Positions 21,149 through 33,700 of a DNA stretch of 64,000 bases are shown here, in pieces. This DNA is from Lunularia cruciata (taxonomy: Eukaryota; Streptophyta; Marchantiopsida; Lunulariales; Lunulariaceae). The stretch covers positions 61,977,493-62,041,492 of the forward strand of contig OX419759.1 in the NCBI GenBank assembly GCA_948567375.1. Reading direction: 5' to 3'. Position numbers and translations under genes: made by a program. Each line of letters begins with the position of its first letter. Position 1 is the first letter of the stretch. The notes under the pieces are model-generated. The model did not search any database. It had not been told where the DNA came from and was given only the letters and a program-made list of their open reading frames with translations.

Positions 21149-24100
21149 TGTGACAACTCAGCAAACATCACTTTTGTGGTAATCAGGTAAGTAAATTTTT
21201 TCCCCATAAAGATACAAGTCATAAATATCCAAATACAAAGTAAAACAATCACAATGTCTTTCTTCTTGGTTGCATATTTAATCTCTCAGGTAGAGACCAC
21301 ACTCAGAAGAGAGGAACAAGCACTAGATCACAGTTTTGTTACAGATTAACACCCATAATCACAACTCCATCATATTATGTCCAAACAAAACTTGATTGTG
21401 ATGATTCAGACTTTTCCAAAGATGGCTACTTCACTATAGAACTTCACCTCAAAATTGTGTTCTACCCCTCCACTGAAGGCACAACTTCCTTGATCAAAAT
21501 TACTTTGCATCAATCTTGCACTTCACTCACCAATGCAAAATACTACCAACACTACAATTCCTTACAGATCTATCAAGGCATTGCTTTGATTGCACTTCAC
21601 TCGGTATCAAACACACAAAATGGAGATCAAGGCTATGGAATCTAACATCCAACAAGCACACTGACTTGCACTTCAAATTTCTCCCAACAACCACAAACAC
21701 ACACAAAAAATTGATACCTAGGATTAAGCTCAAGCAACGAGCACTGAACTCAGCACTTTGCTTTATCTATCTTCAAAATTACAAATACTAAACCACACAA
21801 CTCAGCAAATGCTTCCTTTAAATGGTAGAGCAATCTATAGTTACTAACAAAAATACCATTCTATAACAACTCTTCCAACTTGTAGATCCAAAATTACAAC
21901 ACACCTCTTCATATCTGCCTCTTCAAATTTCAAATATGTTACTACTTCAATCTGATGTCAACCTCGACTTTGGCTTCCAAACCCGATGATCCTACACAAA
22001 TTTCAGCTTCTTTGAGTCTCTTTAATTCTACTACATCCTCCACTATTTCCACTACTTCTTCACCCTGAACTACAATTTCATTAATGGGTAATCTATCTAC
22101 TTCCTTATCTTTTGACCCACTCTTCTCTAGTGTCTTAGGCAACTCACCCGAAAATACTTGTACTCCTACTTTTGCTACTTCGGACTTCTTATCTTCCTTC
22201 ATACTACTCCAAAGTCTCTCTAACTCTGAATTTACTAAGTGTAATCTGAGACTTACATTGGCTCCTACCTCAATTATCTTCCTATCTACTTGTTCCCTCA
22301 AAAAAAATCAAAAGAGTGTTCATATCTACATCTTTTGGTCTCCTCTTCCTTGTCTCCTACACTAGCAACTTCAGTCCATGCAATCTCGTTTCCTCCAACT
22401 TTCCTTTAAACTCCGTGCTTAGCATTGCTCTTAGTCTCCAAGCAACTTCTCCTACTGACTCTATTGCATACCCTTGAGATCGTTCTACCTTCAACTCTTC
22501 CCTGTACATCTTTAACTCATCTTTGTACTCGGCTGCAAGCACCTTCTTCTCTTCCTTATACAGAGCACTCTGCATCTCAACACTTCTTACCAAACTTCTC
22601 AATCTTTCCTCCTCTTGATGTACAGTTACTAATTCCCTTTTCCATGCTTGATCCTTCTCTACTGCACTTTTCCTCAAGCTCTCTAACTCCTGATCCATCA
22701 CAGCCGCCATCACCTTCTGAATGCAAACTTTGCTGACTTCACCTTTCATCTTCTCCACCAATGCTTTTTGCTCTTTCAACTCTTCAGCTTGATTGTGCAT
22801 CTCTCTTCCATACTTCTCAAAACTCTTATGCAGGTTCTTTAAAGTCTTCTTCTTCAAGACTACATCCACACAAAGTTCTTCAGCTTCTTCTTCCCTTTGA
22901 GTTACAACTTCCTTCAATTCCCTTGTTTTGTCCAGCAGATACTTCATCACCTGCAACTCATTCTTCACCTCCATATGATCTTTCTGGGTCACCTTCTTAT
23001 GCTTCTTCAACAATGCCAACAATGGACTCACAATCTGCAATAATTATTCCACCCATCAAAGTCTTCTGCTCTGTCTTCTTCCTTTGTCTCCATCGATGCC
23101 TCTTCCGCCAAAGTCTTCCTCCAAAGTCTCAATCTTTGTACCTTCAATGACCTTCCTTTTGAGCTTACTTCTTCCTTATACATAGAGCTTGGACCTGCAA
23201 GTTCAATTGCTATTGACTTCTTGGATCTTACCTTCTTCTTGTCTTCTTTCTTTGGTTCTTTGTCTATCTCCTCCATGGGCAACTCTAAGCAAGGGCCATC
23301 TCCACACTCCATACAATTGATTGCCACATGGAATGCCTCATCTTCCTCTATCTCAATTGATTGTTGAACTTCATCTTCACCTTCACTCTCACTCCTAGAC
23401 TCCTCACTCTATAATATGAGTTTAACTTCTTTGGAGTCTCCTCTCTTGGACTCTATCTCTCCTTCAAACTCTGTCTCAAAAGTCTCATCCTTCACCGCCT
23501 TCTTACCTCACGGATTGAGTCCTTGGGTCTTTCATTGTGGCTGGGATAAGGCTACTTCTTTGGGTTTAGTCTGCTTCTCCATCTTTGGACTTCTTCCTTC
23601 CACCATCTTCCTCTGTCCCATTCTGATGAAATGATCATCATGGGCTCGCAGTTGCAAAATGTATCATTGCTCCTCTTCATCCACTTCTCATCAAAGATTA
23701 GGATAGAAATATGAAACCATATGCTTCCTCTCCTCCTTTGTAAGCAGATTTAATCTTAAGTAGAAATGTGCTGCAAACTGTGCAAAGTAATGTGGTGGTG
23801 AATAGGTCATCCAATTGATGATCATCTGCCTTGTTCTCTGATGGAAGCACTTCACCCAATTCACCTTCTTGCTTGCAAAAATCTGGTCAAAGAAGACCAC
23901 CTTTTGCATGTTCATATAAGTTGTTTGCTTGGGCTTGAACATTGCCATGATCACTCCCACAATGCTTTTCTTAATTGGGTCCCAATAGGACTCAACTTTG
24001 TAGCCATTGTTGGTTTAAGGAGCAAAGAACAAATTTCTAATTTCATCAATTTCTTCTGCATCATCACACACAGTTCCTATAGAAGGTGACTCCAATTGCA

Positions 24101-24822
24101 TCTCCTACTTCCTTCCCCCATACCAACTTCCAATCCAACTCAGTCCATCGAGCCGGATTTCCTATCTTCCCCATAACTTTGGGGCCATCCTCACAATTGC
24201 AGGCATCTATCTCTGCCATGACGCCGACAAAACAAACATTCTAGTTCCATGTTAGGAATGTGATCCAAAGTTTGTTCAAGACTTTGATCCTAGCTATGAC
24301 ATCTAATTGCCAAATAGTAAAACTCCTCACTACGAGTGCATTCTTAGTCTTCTTTGCCATAATCTACTCACTAGTTCTTTGCACTAGAAGATTATCCTCT
24401 CTCCTGGACATGACACTCTAACCCCTTTGGAAAATTTCACTCTCAATTGGCCTCTTGACATGCATTACTATAGGATGACTACTCAGAGGAACGGGGTATC
24501 TACTTTTCATGTTCAATTTCCCCTGTGCAATTGTAATTTTATAGTACCTCAAAGTGCAATCATTCTTCAATCAATTTCAAAACTTCTTCTGCATGTCTAT
24601 TTCATGTCACTGTCAAGGTATTCTTTTGCTGCCTCTACCGTTTCTTTAAGTGTACTTTCTTGGCTGGCCTGACACATAGAAAGGTTGTTACATCTTCTTT
24701 GTATCGGCCTTCACTTCTTATTTCAAAGATGTCCATCTCTGGATTTGTCTCTTTGTAACCCCATTTGAGTACTTCCGGTTCCCGACCCAAGGTCAACTTC
24801 TTTGGGTTTACTCCTAAAGTAG
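21149..24822 (-). mobile_element. 5' LTR of B1 (truncated at its outer end)
   Basis: Matches the 3' LTR along its length, but homology ends near 24822, about 110 bp before the expected LTR start. It contains its own copy of the LTR ORF. Beyond it lies RLG-C gag that continues the sequence left of 5793. Confidence 0.85.
21942..24219 (-). pseudogene. LTR-encoded ORF of RLG-B, B1 5' LTR copy
   Basis: ATG at 24219-24217 (MAEIDACNCEDGP), TAG at 21944-21942, about 759 codons with several frameshifts and stops. N-terminal features: WTELDWKLVWGKEVGDA, then CFHQRTRQMIINW, PPHYF, LRLNLLTKEERKHMVS (about 23960-23690). A spacer rich in Lys and Glu follows (23327-23028). Then comes a long coiled coil (23040-22357) with repeated blocks such as KYGREMHNQAEELKEQK, and a tail ending EAKVEVDIR. 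No signal peptide or membrane segment is visible. This is the least interrupted copy and the best template for database searches. It is not gag, because B1 gag with its zinc knuckle is at 18970-21059. Confidence 0.8.
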
Positions 24823-25560
24823 GTGAAGTAGACTATAACAATGTAGCATCATAGACTCTACATTACAACTCCTTGTCCAGTATCCCATCCCAAAATTGGA
24901 CTGCTTGGGCCTCAATAACTCCCTAAGTAAAACTGATCAACCGTCTTATGCAAGTGTGTGCCTCACATAGGCTCTCTATAGCATTCCATTGGAACTCTTG
25001 CAAGATCCTCAACTTGTCAGTCCGCACTCCTTGGTAGTTTTGCCTCAAACACTAGAAGAACTCCACCATGGGGTGAAACCCCGATACTACACCACCTCCT
25101 AAAGTAGTACCTCCACTCATAGTAGCACCATCTCCAAGGGATCCACCAACCAATGCTACTAGAGCTAGAACTCGTGTGTATAGCCAATCTACCCCTAGAG
25201 ATTGAGCCTGAAGTGATGGAGACATAGTTTAGAGATCAATATTGTCTCCATAGCTCAATCTCCTCCAAGTGAGTTCTCTTGAACTCATGATAGTTGTCTA
25301 TCAATAGACCCTCCAAGTGTTGAAACAACTCCTTCCATGCCATGAAGGGTGTGAACAAAGTCGGGTTCTACATTTACTTCAAATCACACCAACTATCAAA
25401 CTCCTAGATGAAGTCATCCAATTTAATGGTACCCAATGTACCAGAGTAATGCCTGGGGCCTTTGGAGGCCCCATAAATCCCATCCATGTCCCATCACAAT
25501 AGTGCAGACACACCAAGCGCACTCTCAATTGAATCAGCTCTTGCATCAAACTCCAACTCA
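24823..25560 (-). pseudogene. RLG-C gag, 5' half, copy C1 (broken)
   Basis: The minus strand reads LFTPFMAWKELFQHLEG, FKRTHLEEIELWRQY and, after a Ser/Gly-rich linker, VPMECYREPM and WGPS-like pieces that align with 44232-44400 of copy C2. It joins across B1 to the gag segment ending at 5792. Stops are frequent. Confidence 0.65.
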
Positions 25561-26063
25561 GAGTCAATCTCCTCTCTCACTAGGACCTAAGATACAGGCT
25601 GATATCAAGCACCACTCTCAGTAAACCCACTACATATTGCAGTGCTATTTCCTCCAAAATCCCCAAAGAACTCCATCATGACAAAGTAACCAAAAACTGC
25701 AACCCACAACTAAAGCCAATGCAACAACACCACCAAGTGCCAAAGTACCAACCAAATGTCACCCACTAACACAGCTCTTACTACAACAATTACATTAGGG
25801 GAAAGTGCAACCTATAACTTGCAATCACAATATGCACTCCCATTGTTTACAAGTCCTCACTTCTTGCCTCACCAAAGAGGAATATAGATAATTTGACAAT
25901 CATCACTCCAACCTCACTACCAAGAGCACACTAGAGCACCAATGCTCTAAAGTCAAGGCACCTCACATAAATATGGTGCACAAACAAGAAGTAGAGAATA
26001 AAGGAGGTCCAATCACAATAAATCTAAAATGAAAACACTCAATCTCATAAATCAACACTAGAT

Positions 26064-26077
26064 TGACTTTGGTACCA
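26064..26077 (-). promoter_or_regulatory. Primer-binding-site-like sequence of RLG-C
   Basis: TGGTACCAAAGTCA on the minus strand. It differs from the initiator-Met site TGGTATCAGAGCCA by three transitions. The position upstream of gag fits. Tentative. Confidence 0.45.
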
Positions 26078-26208
26078 TTTGGCATTTGACATAATGTGAG
26101 CTATCTACTTCCTAAGCTACCAAGATCATCAAGAATGGGGTCAAACTATCTCGTCTAGCCAAAGCTACAAGTTTATAGATAACAATGGAATAGTCATTAG
26201 GACAACAA

Positions 26209-26300
26209 GTGAGGGTGGACCAGTTGGGTAGGGCATCAATCTAAGAACCAGAGATCTAGGGTTCAAACCTTATTGCACCCAATCTAGTAGGGTGGGTAGA
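26209..26300 (+). repeat. tRNA-derived SINE-like head (pol III boxes)
   Basis: TGGACCAGTTGG (26216-26227) resembles an A box. GGTTCAAACC (26260-26269) fits the B-box consensus. They are about 33 bp apart, as in tRNA genes and tRNA-derived SINEs. A full cloverleaf does not form convincingly and no 3' tail or target duplication could be defined, so only the head is claimed. Confidence 0.4.
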
Positions 26301-27453
26301 TTTTGCCAAACAATGACCAAAATCTACTCTAAACTAGCTAACCTCATGCCAACAAGCTTCTTTGCTGGCCCTTCTAGGCCTTCATAGCTTCTTATAGCCC
26401 ATAGTCCTTTGTCTCAAAGCCTCTAAACACCCAAATGAGGCCTTTCTTCTTACCACTTTGAACCCTCTCCAAATCTGGCAAAACTCCTCCAAATTTGGTC
26501 AAAACCTGACAAAAACTCTAGCAAAAATCTGATGTAAAATCTCAAGTAAATCCCTAAAGTTGGCTAACCACTAAATCCTCTACTAAATCTTCATTCTAGG
26601 TAAAATGGATGAATATGGTTCTCCAAATTTGTAATTCACGGTGATGGGCTCCCAACTCTACCTTCAATTTCACTTTTTGAGCTCAACTCGTACCAAATTT
26701 ACCGTGCTTTCACCTCTTGAGTTCAAAATCACAACTACCACTTGAAAATTGCTTCTCTTTGCTTGAAATTTGGCCATCGCTTTTGCACACCATCTATCTC
26801 ACTGCCAAATTTGCATCAATTAAACAAGCCGCTATATGCTAGGGAGAATTTGAACTTTGACCGAGCTACCAATGATCAACTAGTTTTGGAGATACTACCA
26901 ACACTCTCAGTTCTTGCACCCAATTTTCCTCTAAACTCACTTCTATGATGTGATCAATTTATTCACACAACTTAAATCACACTCAATCAGATCATTTCTT
27001 GATCTATCACTCAATAATCTACCACAATTGGGTATTGATTATAGTCAAGCCACACCCACTCTAGCTAAGAAAATCCAAGTGACACTCACCAACCTTCGTC
27101 CACCATAGCTAAGAACTCAAAAGCTCAACATCAGAGAAGTGAGCTCTTTGGAACTACACATTGACAATATACCCCTTAGTCCCCAACCCTAACGGTCCTG
27201 CTGATAGTACACTCGATGGTGCAAACGGTGCTAAGTGATAGTGGGCCCCACCGTGTAGTCAATACCCCAAACAGAAAATCTGACCATCAACAAGTAGTCT
27301 ATGAGTAACTACCAAAATACTCTTGACTACAAACACTATTACTCTAGAGTCCAAGTAATCTAGGTGCAATGCCACAAATGGCGTGACAATGTGGAGATAT
27401 ATCTTCATTTGTATGTTGCAATAACACCCAAAGAGAAAAAAAATCCCTCTTCT

Positions 27454-30400
27454 TGTGACAATCCAACAAACATCAAATTGAAGTATTTCATTAAGTAATA
27501 ATTTGTACCTACAAGGATATGGCTCATGAATAGTAAGATATGGATAAAAGGTCACAAAATGTAATCTTTCATTTTTTTCATCTGTAATCTCTTGGGTATG
27601 AAACTACAACCCAAAGAGAGGAAAGTTAGAAAGAAGGAACAATCTAGAAGAGAAAGAACAAAAAAACCACAATCACTTGCATTACTATCCTAAGCTTTGA
27701 AAGTAGGATGCTAATTCAAGTAAGGTGTTTCCATATCTTAGAAGATCCTTCAAGGATCTGCTTCATCCCCCTCCATATAACCAGTCACTCCTAGTGATCT
27801 ATCACTCCAAAGACAATAGTTACTATGAAGAACAGTTCCCAACCTCATTGCAAAGATCCATCCTACCCCTCCTATTTGGAGAGTGTTCTCTTTGGGCCAA
27901 CCAGCTTTGATGCACGGATATAAATTTGAGCTAGTTTGTAGTAGGGTATGTCAGCACTATGATACTCCATTGCCACATCAAGGCATCAACATTGAGCTTC
28001 CAACACTCCCTAGGATCACACATGCAAGGGAACATTCCTACTTTTATGAAATCAACTATTACCAATCCAAAGATCATATCACTTATATAAGAGATGCAAG
28101 AAATGACAAAGAGTGTGGCTCTTTCATTTATTCACCTTGTGAGAGCTACACTTAGCACTTCAAATCATTTGCTTATATATCAAGAGGACTTAGGAATCAA
28201 TATACCTCTAATTTAATGTCTAATGTCTGAAGATGGTACTAGAACTCTAAAAGCACTACCCTACTACTACCACTATGCATTACATCTACTACTCCACTAC
28301 AAAGGGATGAAAACTGCATCCTTCACACTCTGCTCTATAGATTCAAGAGGTTCATGATTATCCACTACCACATTAAAACCCCTATTTAACATCTAATGTA
28401 AACTTGATACTCTCCCTAATCTGATGTACCTTATAATCTAGTCTAATCTGGCAATCCGTAGCTATTCATTCCAAAGCTTCATGTCATAGAGGCTTCTATA
28501 GCTTCATTTAGAGGATTTTTATTTCTTGAATGTATTCATACAAATTGACCTCTCTAAAAGTTCCTTGAGAAAATGCATCATTGCAACATAAAGCTGCCTA
28601 AGCTTCCTTTGCTTCTTCTCCTTGGCCAATCCCTTCACTAGCAGTTGCACTACAATATCACACTCTTGTCAGCTCAAGGTGGTGGCTTTGGGTGGTGGTG
28701 TGGCATTAAGACATTTGATGGCAAGCTTTGCAAACATCCTGGTTACTTCCTCCTTCAAACACAACACCTCCTTGGTCTATTCTTCAATTTCAGCCCGTTG
28801 CTTCTTCAACCAAAGACCAATCGTTTAGTGGTATTCTGAGAAAGAAGCTTTGTATGCTTCTTAGTGGTCATGCAATTGTTGAAACTATGAAATTTAAGTA
28901 GTGACTATAGATTGGAGTTCCAAATGATTTGGCTCCACTTCTTCTTTGTCTTTGGCCAAAGATGTGTGTAGGACGGTAAGTGATGCATCCAACTTCTTAA
29001 TCTTCAACTTATTGGACACCTTGGTCTTGGTCCAAGTAAGGAATCTCCTATTAGTGCCTCAATCTCTTTCAAAAGCACTAACTCTTCTCCCCTTAATGGT
29101 GGTCCTTGTTCTTGAGCTGCGTTACCTCATTCTTGTAGGTGTCTACAAGGGCAAGTTGATGATGAAGCTACAAATGTAAACTCCTTACCAACAAGGCATA
29201 GTCTTATCTTCCACACACTTATGCATGTACATTGATAAGTATTCATCAAGAACTAACATAAGAGGTAATAGTAAATGAACCAAAAAATTGTATCCGGGTT
29301 TACCCTTGTCAATCAACTTCCTCCAAAGTGAGTCTTGTGAACCTAGAACTTGCAAGTGCAGTCTTCAAAGACAAGAAAATTTTTTCCCTTGTACTCTACT
29401 CTCCCAAGGCTTGCCTCCCTTGGTCTCTTTTGCTTGTGGTGCCTCTGATTGCACTCAATAGGTGGTAAATCTGTAGGAGCTAGCATCAAGTGAGTGAATT
29501 GCTCCAATACTTCCAATGCTTGCAGTTCTTGGTCTTGGTCTCTTTCCCATCTTCTTTGGACAATGCATTCACTTCATCTTAGTCTTCTTACTTGGTTTCA
29601 AAGATTTTCTCATACCCCTTCTCTTCCTCCTTGGATTTGGTCAATGAGTCTTCTTTGGTTTCTACCGCTACTTCTTCCTCTTCATCTGATTCTATAATGG
29701 TGATCAATTTTTGTTTCTTTGTTGCCGATCTTGGAGGCATCTTCTTGGAAGGCTAGCAAGATTGCCTAGTTCTCTTCCCTCTACTCTTGTCAAGTGCCTT
29801 GTATTTGCTATCTTTTCAAATAGAGCACCCTCATGCTGGATCTTCTTCATCGCTTTCATACCTTGTTTATCCAACAAAAATTAGGCACTCCGATAATAGT
29901 GACTTGGTAGCATGCCTTTCTCTTCATATGTCAAAAAACCCATACCACTATAGAAGGGAACAATAAATGGTATCATGTAGTGGGGTCTAGGTCCTTTGAA
30001 GGTTTTGAGCAATTAGGTGAGGTTTCAAGTGAATATCTTTGTCTCATTAGTAGCATTCTTGAGAAGACATGTTTGAAGAAGCTTGCTTTGGCATTCAAGA
30101 GGTAAGTCATTGGCTGACATTTGAAGATCTTCACCTTGCCCGTAGAGCCTCGGCCCCTACCAAAGCTCTATGTGCAAGATCCTTTAGTTGTGTATAGTCC
30201 ATCCATTTGAACAGTTCCTCTTGCTAACAAAAGAATCATTGATTTGGTCTTCCATATGTTGGCTCATTTTCTAAAATCTCATCTCCATCATAATACCATC
30301 TTTGGGTCCAACATCATTTCCCAATAGTTGTCTCTAGTGGGCCTTTGTTCATGCTTGGAGATTTGCCAAAAGTTGTCCTAGCAATAGGAGCTTCATCTCC

Positions 30401-30672
30401 TTGATTTCAATATTGATAGGTCCAAAAACGTATTCCCAATTCTAGAGGAAGAAGGCTAAGTTGAATTTCTCTATTAGCACTCTTGGTGCCTTCATCTCCC
30501 AAGGGTTGATAGAGGGGTTCCTCTAGTCGAGGGAATTCTTCTTTAGTGGGTTCACCATCCTTGCTAAGTCACTCGGTTTTCTACACTCACTAAGTACACT
30601 TAATTCCCAAAGTTGTTTGCACTCTCTTCCTGAAATCATAGTCTTCTTTCTTGGCATCCTCAACTCTTCAAC
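27454..30672 (-). mobile_element. Diverged RLG-B-like LTR (partial)
   Basis: Begins TGTGACAATCCAACAAACATC, like the edges of B1's LTRs, followed by matching short blocks (GTAATCTCTTGGGTATGAAAC, CCCAAAGAGAGGAA). Further in, the nucleotide sequence is no longer alignable by eye, but the encoded ORF is still related. The far end abuts RLG-C gag at 30673, and no proper LTR start is visible there, so the copy seems truncated. Confidence 0.5.
28519..30659 (-). pseudogene. Diverged homologue of the RLG-B LTR ORF
   Basis: ATG at 30659 (MPRKKTMISGRECKQLWEL). The block around 30080-29890 reads PHYMIPFIVPFYSGMGFLT then YEEKGMLPSHYY. This lines up with PPHYF, FYLRLNLLTKEE in the B1 copies in both order and spacing. 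A basic/acidic segment follows (MPPRSATKKQKLITIIES, about 29741). A heptad-rich region at the end (LCLKEEVTRMFAKLAIKCL, LAKEKKQRKLRQLYVAMM) fits the coiled coil. Several stops break it. Homology rests on motif order, not on a computed alignment. Confidence 0.5.
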
Positions 30673-30797
30673 TTCTTGTAGTTGGTTGCCACACTTTGTG
30701 ACAGTAGCAATGATGTGGTCCTTGCCTTTAGAGCAAAGGTGGTTGATAGTGGAGTTGACTTGGTTAAGGAGCATGGGATCCATTCAGCAACCAAGGC
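30673..30797 (+). pseudogene. RLG-C gag fragment, copy C3
   Basis: About 125 bp aligning with 49251-49372 of copy C2 (GTTGGCTGCCATGC-like through AGTTGACTTGGTT). It is bounded on the left by the diverged RLG-B-like LTR and on the right by a plus-strand RLG-B LTR. Confidence 0.7.
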
Positions 30798-33700
30798 AAA
30801 ACCATCAAGTTGGCATGAATTCTTCACCAAAGAAAGATTGGGGGTGGGAGAACTATAAAAATGGACATGAGAAATGTCAATTTTACAATATTGAGTCAGA
30901 AAAAATTGGAACTTGCAAGAAATTGTACAAGGATCAAAGAGCAAGTAGCAAGTAGCAAGATTACTCTTTGCAAGAGCTTCTGAGGGCAAGAGTGACATGA
31001 TGCAAACCAAGAATCATAGACAAATGCTTGCAATCTTAGTTAGGAGCCTGGCTATTTGGAGGTTAAACATGATAGCCCAATTCAAGGTCTTGACCAAGTT
31101 ACAAATTAACTTTTTAGCTTGGAACTAGAATCTTAGTTTCCTTGAGTTGATGATTGAAATCACAACTAGTAAGTGTGAAGATGGACCTGAGGAAGTGAGG
31201 AAGCACAAAAGTCCTAGTAGGTAGATAGAGAACAATTGGAGACTCATTAGGATTGGATGCACAAGACCCAATGGGAATTACCTTTGATTGGGAATGTGAT
31301 CCCTTAGAAGAAATGCCAAGATTGAAGGCATCTTTAGCCAATCATAGAAGAAGAATGTATACAAGGTCAAAACATACATGGACCCAATGAAATGTAGCAT
31401 TGTTGGGGCGGTAAATGACAATTGATGAAACCCAAGTATACCACATATGTGATGAAGCAGCAAGTGGTATTTTTCCACATGATATTTGGAGGTGCTAGTT
31501 TGAATTACTCAGTGTGCTTCTATGAGAGGACAAGGCACATGATTATACAATGGCAAATGTATTTGCCATCCCATTACTTTTTGCCATTTGTAGCTTACCT
31601 CTACTTTGGGTTGAACTTGATGATAGCCAAGGAATGTCAATATTTGGTGTCTCATTTCCATCCCAATTGGCATAAGAGTGTTGATCCAATTGAGGCAAGA
31701 TATATCAAAGAGATGAAGGAGAACTACCAATACTTCATGAAGATAAGGCATGAGAAGGTAATGTCAACTTTGGTCCCAAGGCTGAGAAAGAGGTCCCAAC
31801 CCAAGGATGCCACCTCACCCTTGAAGAGAAGAGAAAATCAATGTTGAACTCTCCTTGAGCCATCATTGTAGTAGATTTGTCTTTTGGTGTAGAGGAGGAA
31901 GAAGCTGAGTACAAAGAAGAGGAACTAAATTTGAGGACTCGAGACTCAAAGATGGAGAGCAAGGGTAAACCCAAAGCACAACAAGAAGCTATAGAGGAAG
32001 AAGACATGTGTTTGGATTGGAAATTTAAAAAATGGATTACATGTGGGACTCCATATAATTTATGTGCATGGACTAAAATAAGTCCATACATTCCATGTAT
32101 GGACCTACTTGACAATGAAGAACCAGAAGAAGAATAAGTGGTGGAGGCCAAAGTATTCATGTAGCATGCACAATGGTTGCAACATGGCCAAAGGACAATC
32201 CAAAGTGACCTAGGAGAAGACAAGGTGATGTACATTGAGGAACCTCATGTCAAAGTAAGAAGACAAAGGCTTTGACTGAAGATGTAGACTATAGACATAG
32301 AAAAAGAAAGTGAAGATTCCACATTTAGAGGGTTATACTACACAATGGTACATAAGTAGTCATTGGAAGACCTGCAGGGAAGCTATGATCAGCAAGGAAA
32401 GTACCTTGATTGAAAAATAGAGGAACTTCATAAGAAGAAAGAGGAGTTGGTCATAGTGGAGGAAGAGCTCACAAGCATGAACAAAGAACTCAATCAGCAG
32501 GCAATATGGCTTGAGCAACAAGCCAACACACTATTCAACCCACAAGAGATGGTGGATTGCAAGTATCAGGAGTGGATCCTTGATGTTGGAAGGCAAGTGT
32601 AGGAAGTACAGAGGCTTCATCAATTAATATACCAATTATATTCCAAGTTGGAAAAACAAGAGTTTTATATCTAAAACTTGGAAATGCAGCACGGTGAAGA
32701 GGTAAATATTCTCTGGGCTGAGCTAGAGGTGGAAAAATTTTGGGTTGTTGACCAAGCTCAATGCAAGGCAAGGCTTGAAGGAGAAGGATCAGACTTCATT
32801 CAATGAACAACTCAACAATTCAAGGCGATGTTGAGTACATAGACCAATGCTGAATTGCATGAGGTGTATCTCCACAAATTGAAGTTGCAAGTGCAGAAGA
32901 CTCATTGGAGGCAAGTTCAGAATGTGGATCTAAATAGATTATTGATTAATCTTAGAGAACACATAGATAGGAAACTAGGTGAAGTATTGGATAACCTTTG
33001 CATTACATCAGTCTTAGTGAAACACAAAGTAGATAGTGTTATTTCTTTATTAGCTAGTCTAATAGGAACCCAAGCCAAATTAGTAGATATCAAAGTGTAG
33101 GTCGATTTGGGAGAGTTACCCAAAGTACCTAAGGCAGTTAAAGAGAGAGAATTTAGTGACAGTTAGGTGGCAATACAAATAGATGAGGAAGAGTCAATAA
33201 TAAATATAGAGGGACCCAAAGTGCCTATAGTCAAAATAGATGCCTTGGTTGTCCCTGCCAAGTAGGAGGACCACTTGGATCCAATTAGAGTTAGTAGCAG
33301 TTTTGTGAGTAGATTTCTTTGCATCTACAATATTGGTGGAAGTAGTTGCAATAGTTAGATAGTTTTGATAGTTTTTGTAACTTCCAAGTGATATTACTAC
33401 TTAGTGCACACATTTAAAGTGTTTTTTATTTATTATGTATTGAGTATCAGATGTTGGATTATGAAGCCTAAATTTCCTTATGTGTGTTTGATCATGAATG
33501 AAACACTTGCTAGGTAATGCATTGATGATCTTTTGGAATTGTAGTGTTGTTAGTAGTCAACATTTGTAGGAAAAAACTTGACATTGATGCAAAGTTACTC
33601 CCATTCCAAACATGTACCTTGTGGGAGAGTGGCATGCAACTTCAAGGAGTGATTTGTGATGAAGTAGACATCTTTGTATTGACTGAACCATCACAATCAA

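Larger units (their letters stand above)
5793..24822 (-). mobile_element. RLG-B element B1, complete long-LTR Ty3/gypsy retrotransposon
   Basis: Minus-strand element with two related long LTRs (5793-15178, which contains the RLG-D insertion, and 21149-24822). They enclose about 6 kb of internal sequence in the order primer-binding region, gag, protease, RT, RNase H, integrase, polypurine tract. The order RT-RNase H-integrase assigns it to Ty3/gypsy. Without the insertion the 3' LTR is about 3.8 kb. The 5' LTR lacks roughly its first 110 bp, together with the target duplication. Both flanks are RLG-C gag, which identifies the insertion site. By eye the LTRs differ by about 10%, so B1 is old. 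Confidence 0.85.
25561..27453 (-). mobile_element. RLG-C leader and probable LTR remnant, copy C1
   Basis: No ORF is supported here. A primer-binding-site-like sequence at 26064-26077 marks where an LTR should end. The stretch from about 26078 to 27453 would then be LTR, but I cannot find the partner LTR in this window to prove it. It contains a pol III promoter-like module (26209-26300). Confidence 0.4.

Noticed and set aside
26216-26288. Intact tRNA gene
   Set aside because: Only A- and B-box-like words are convincing. The T stem pairs poorly and the acceptor stem cannot be fixed.
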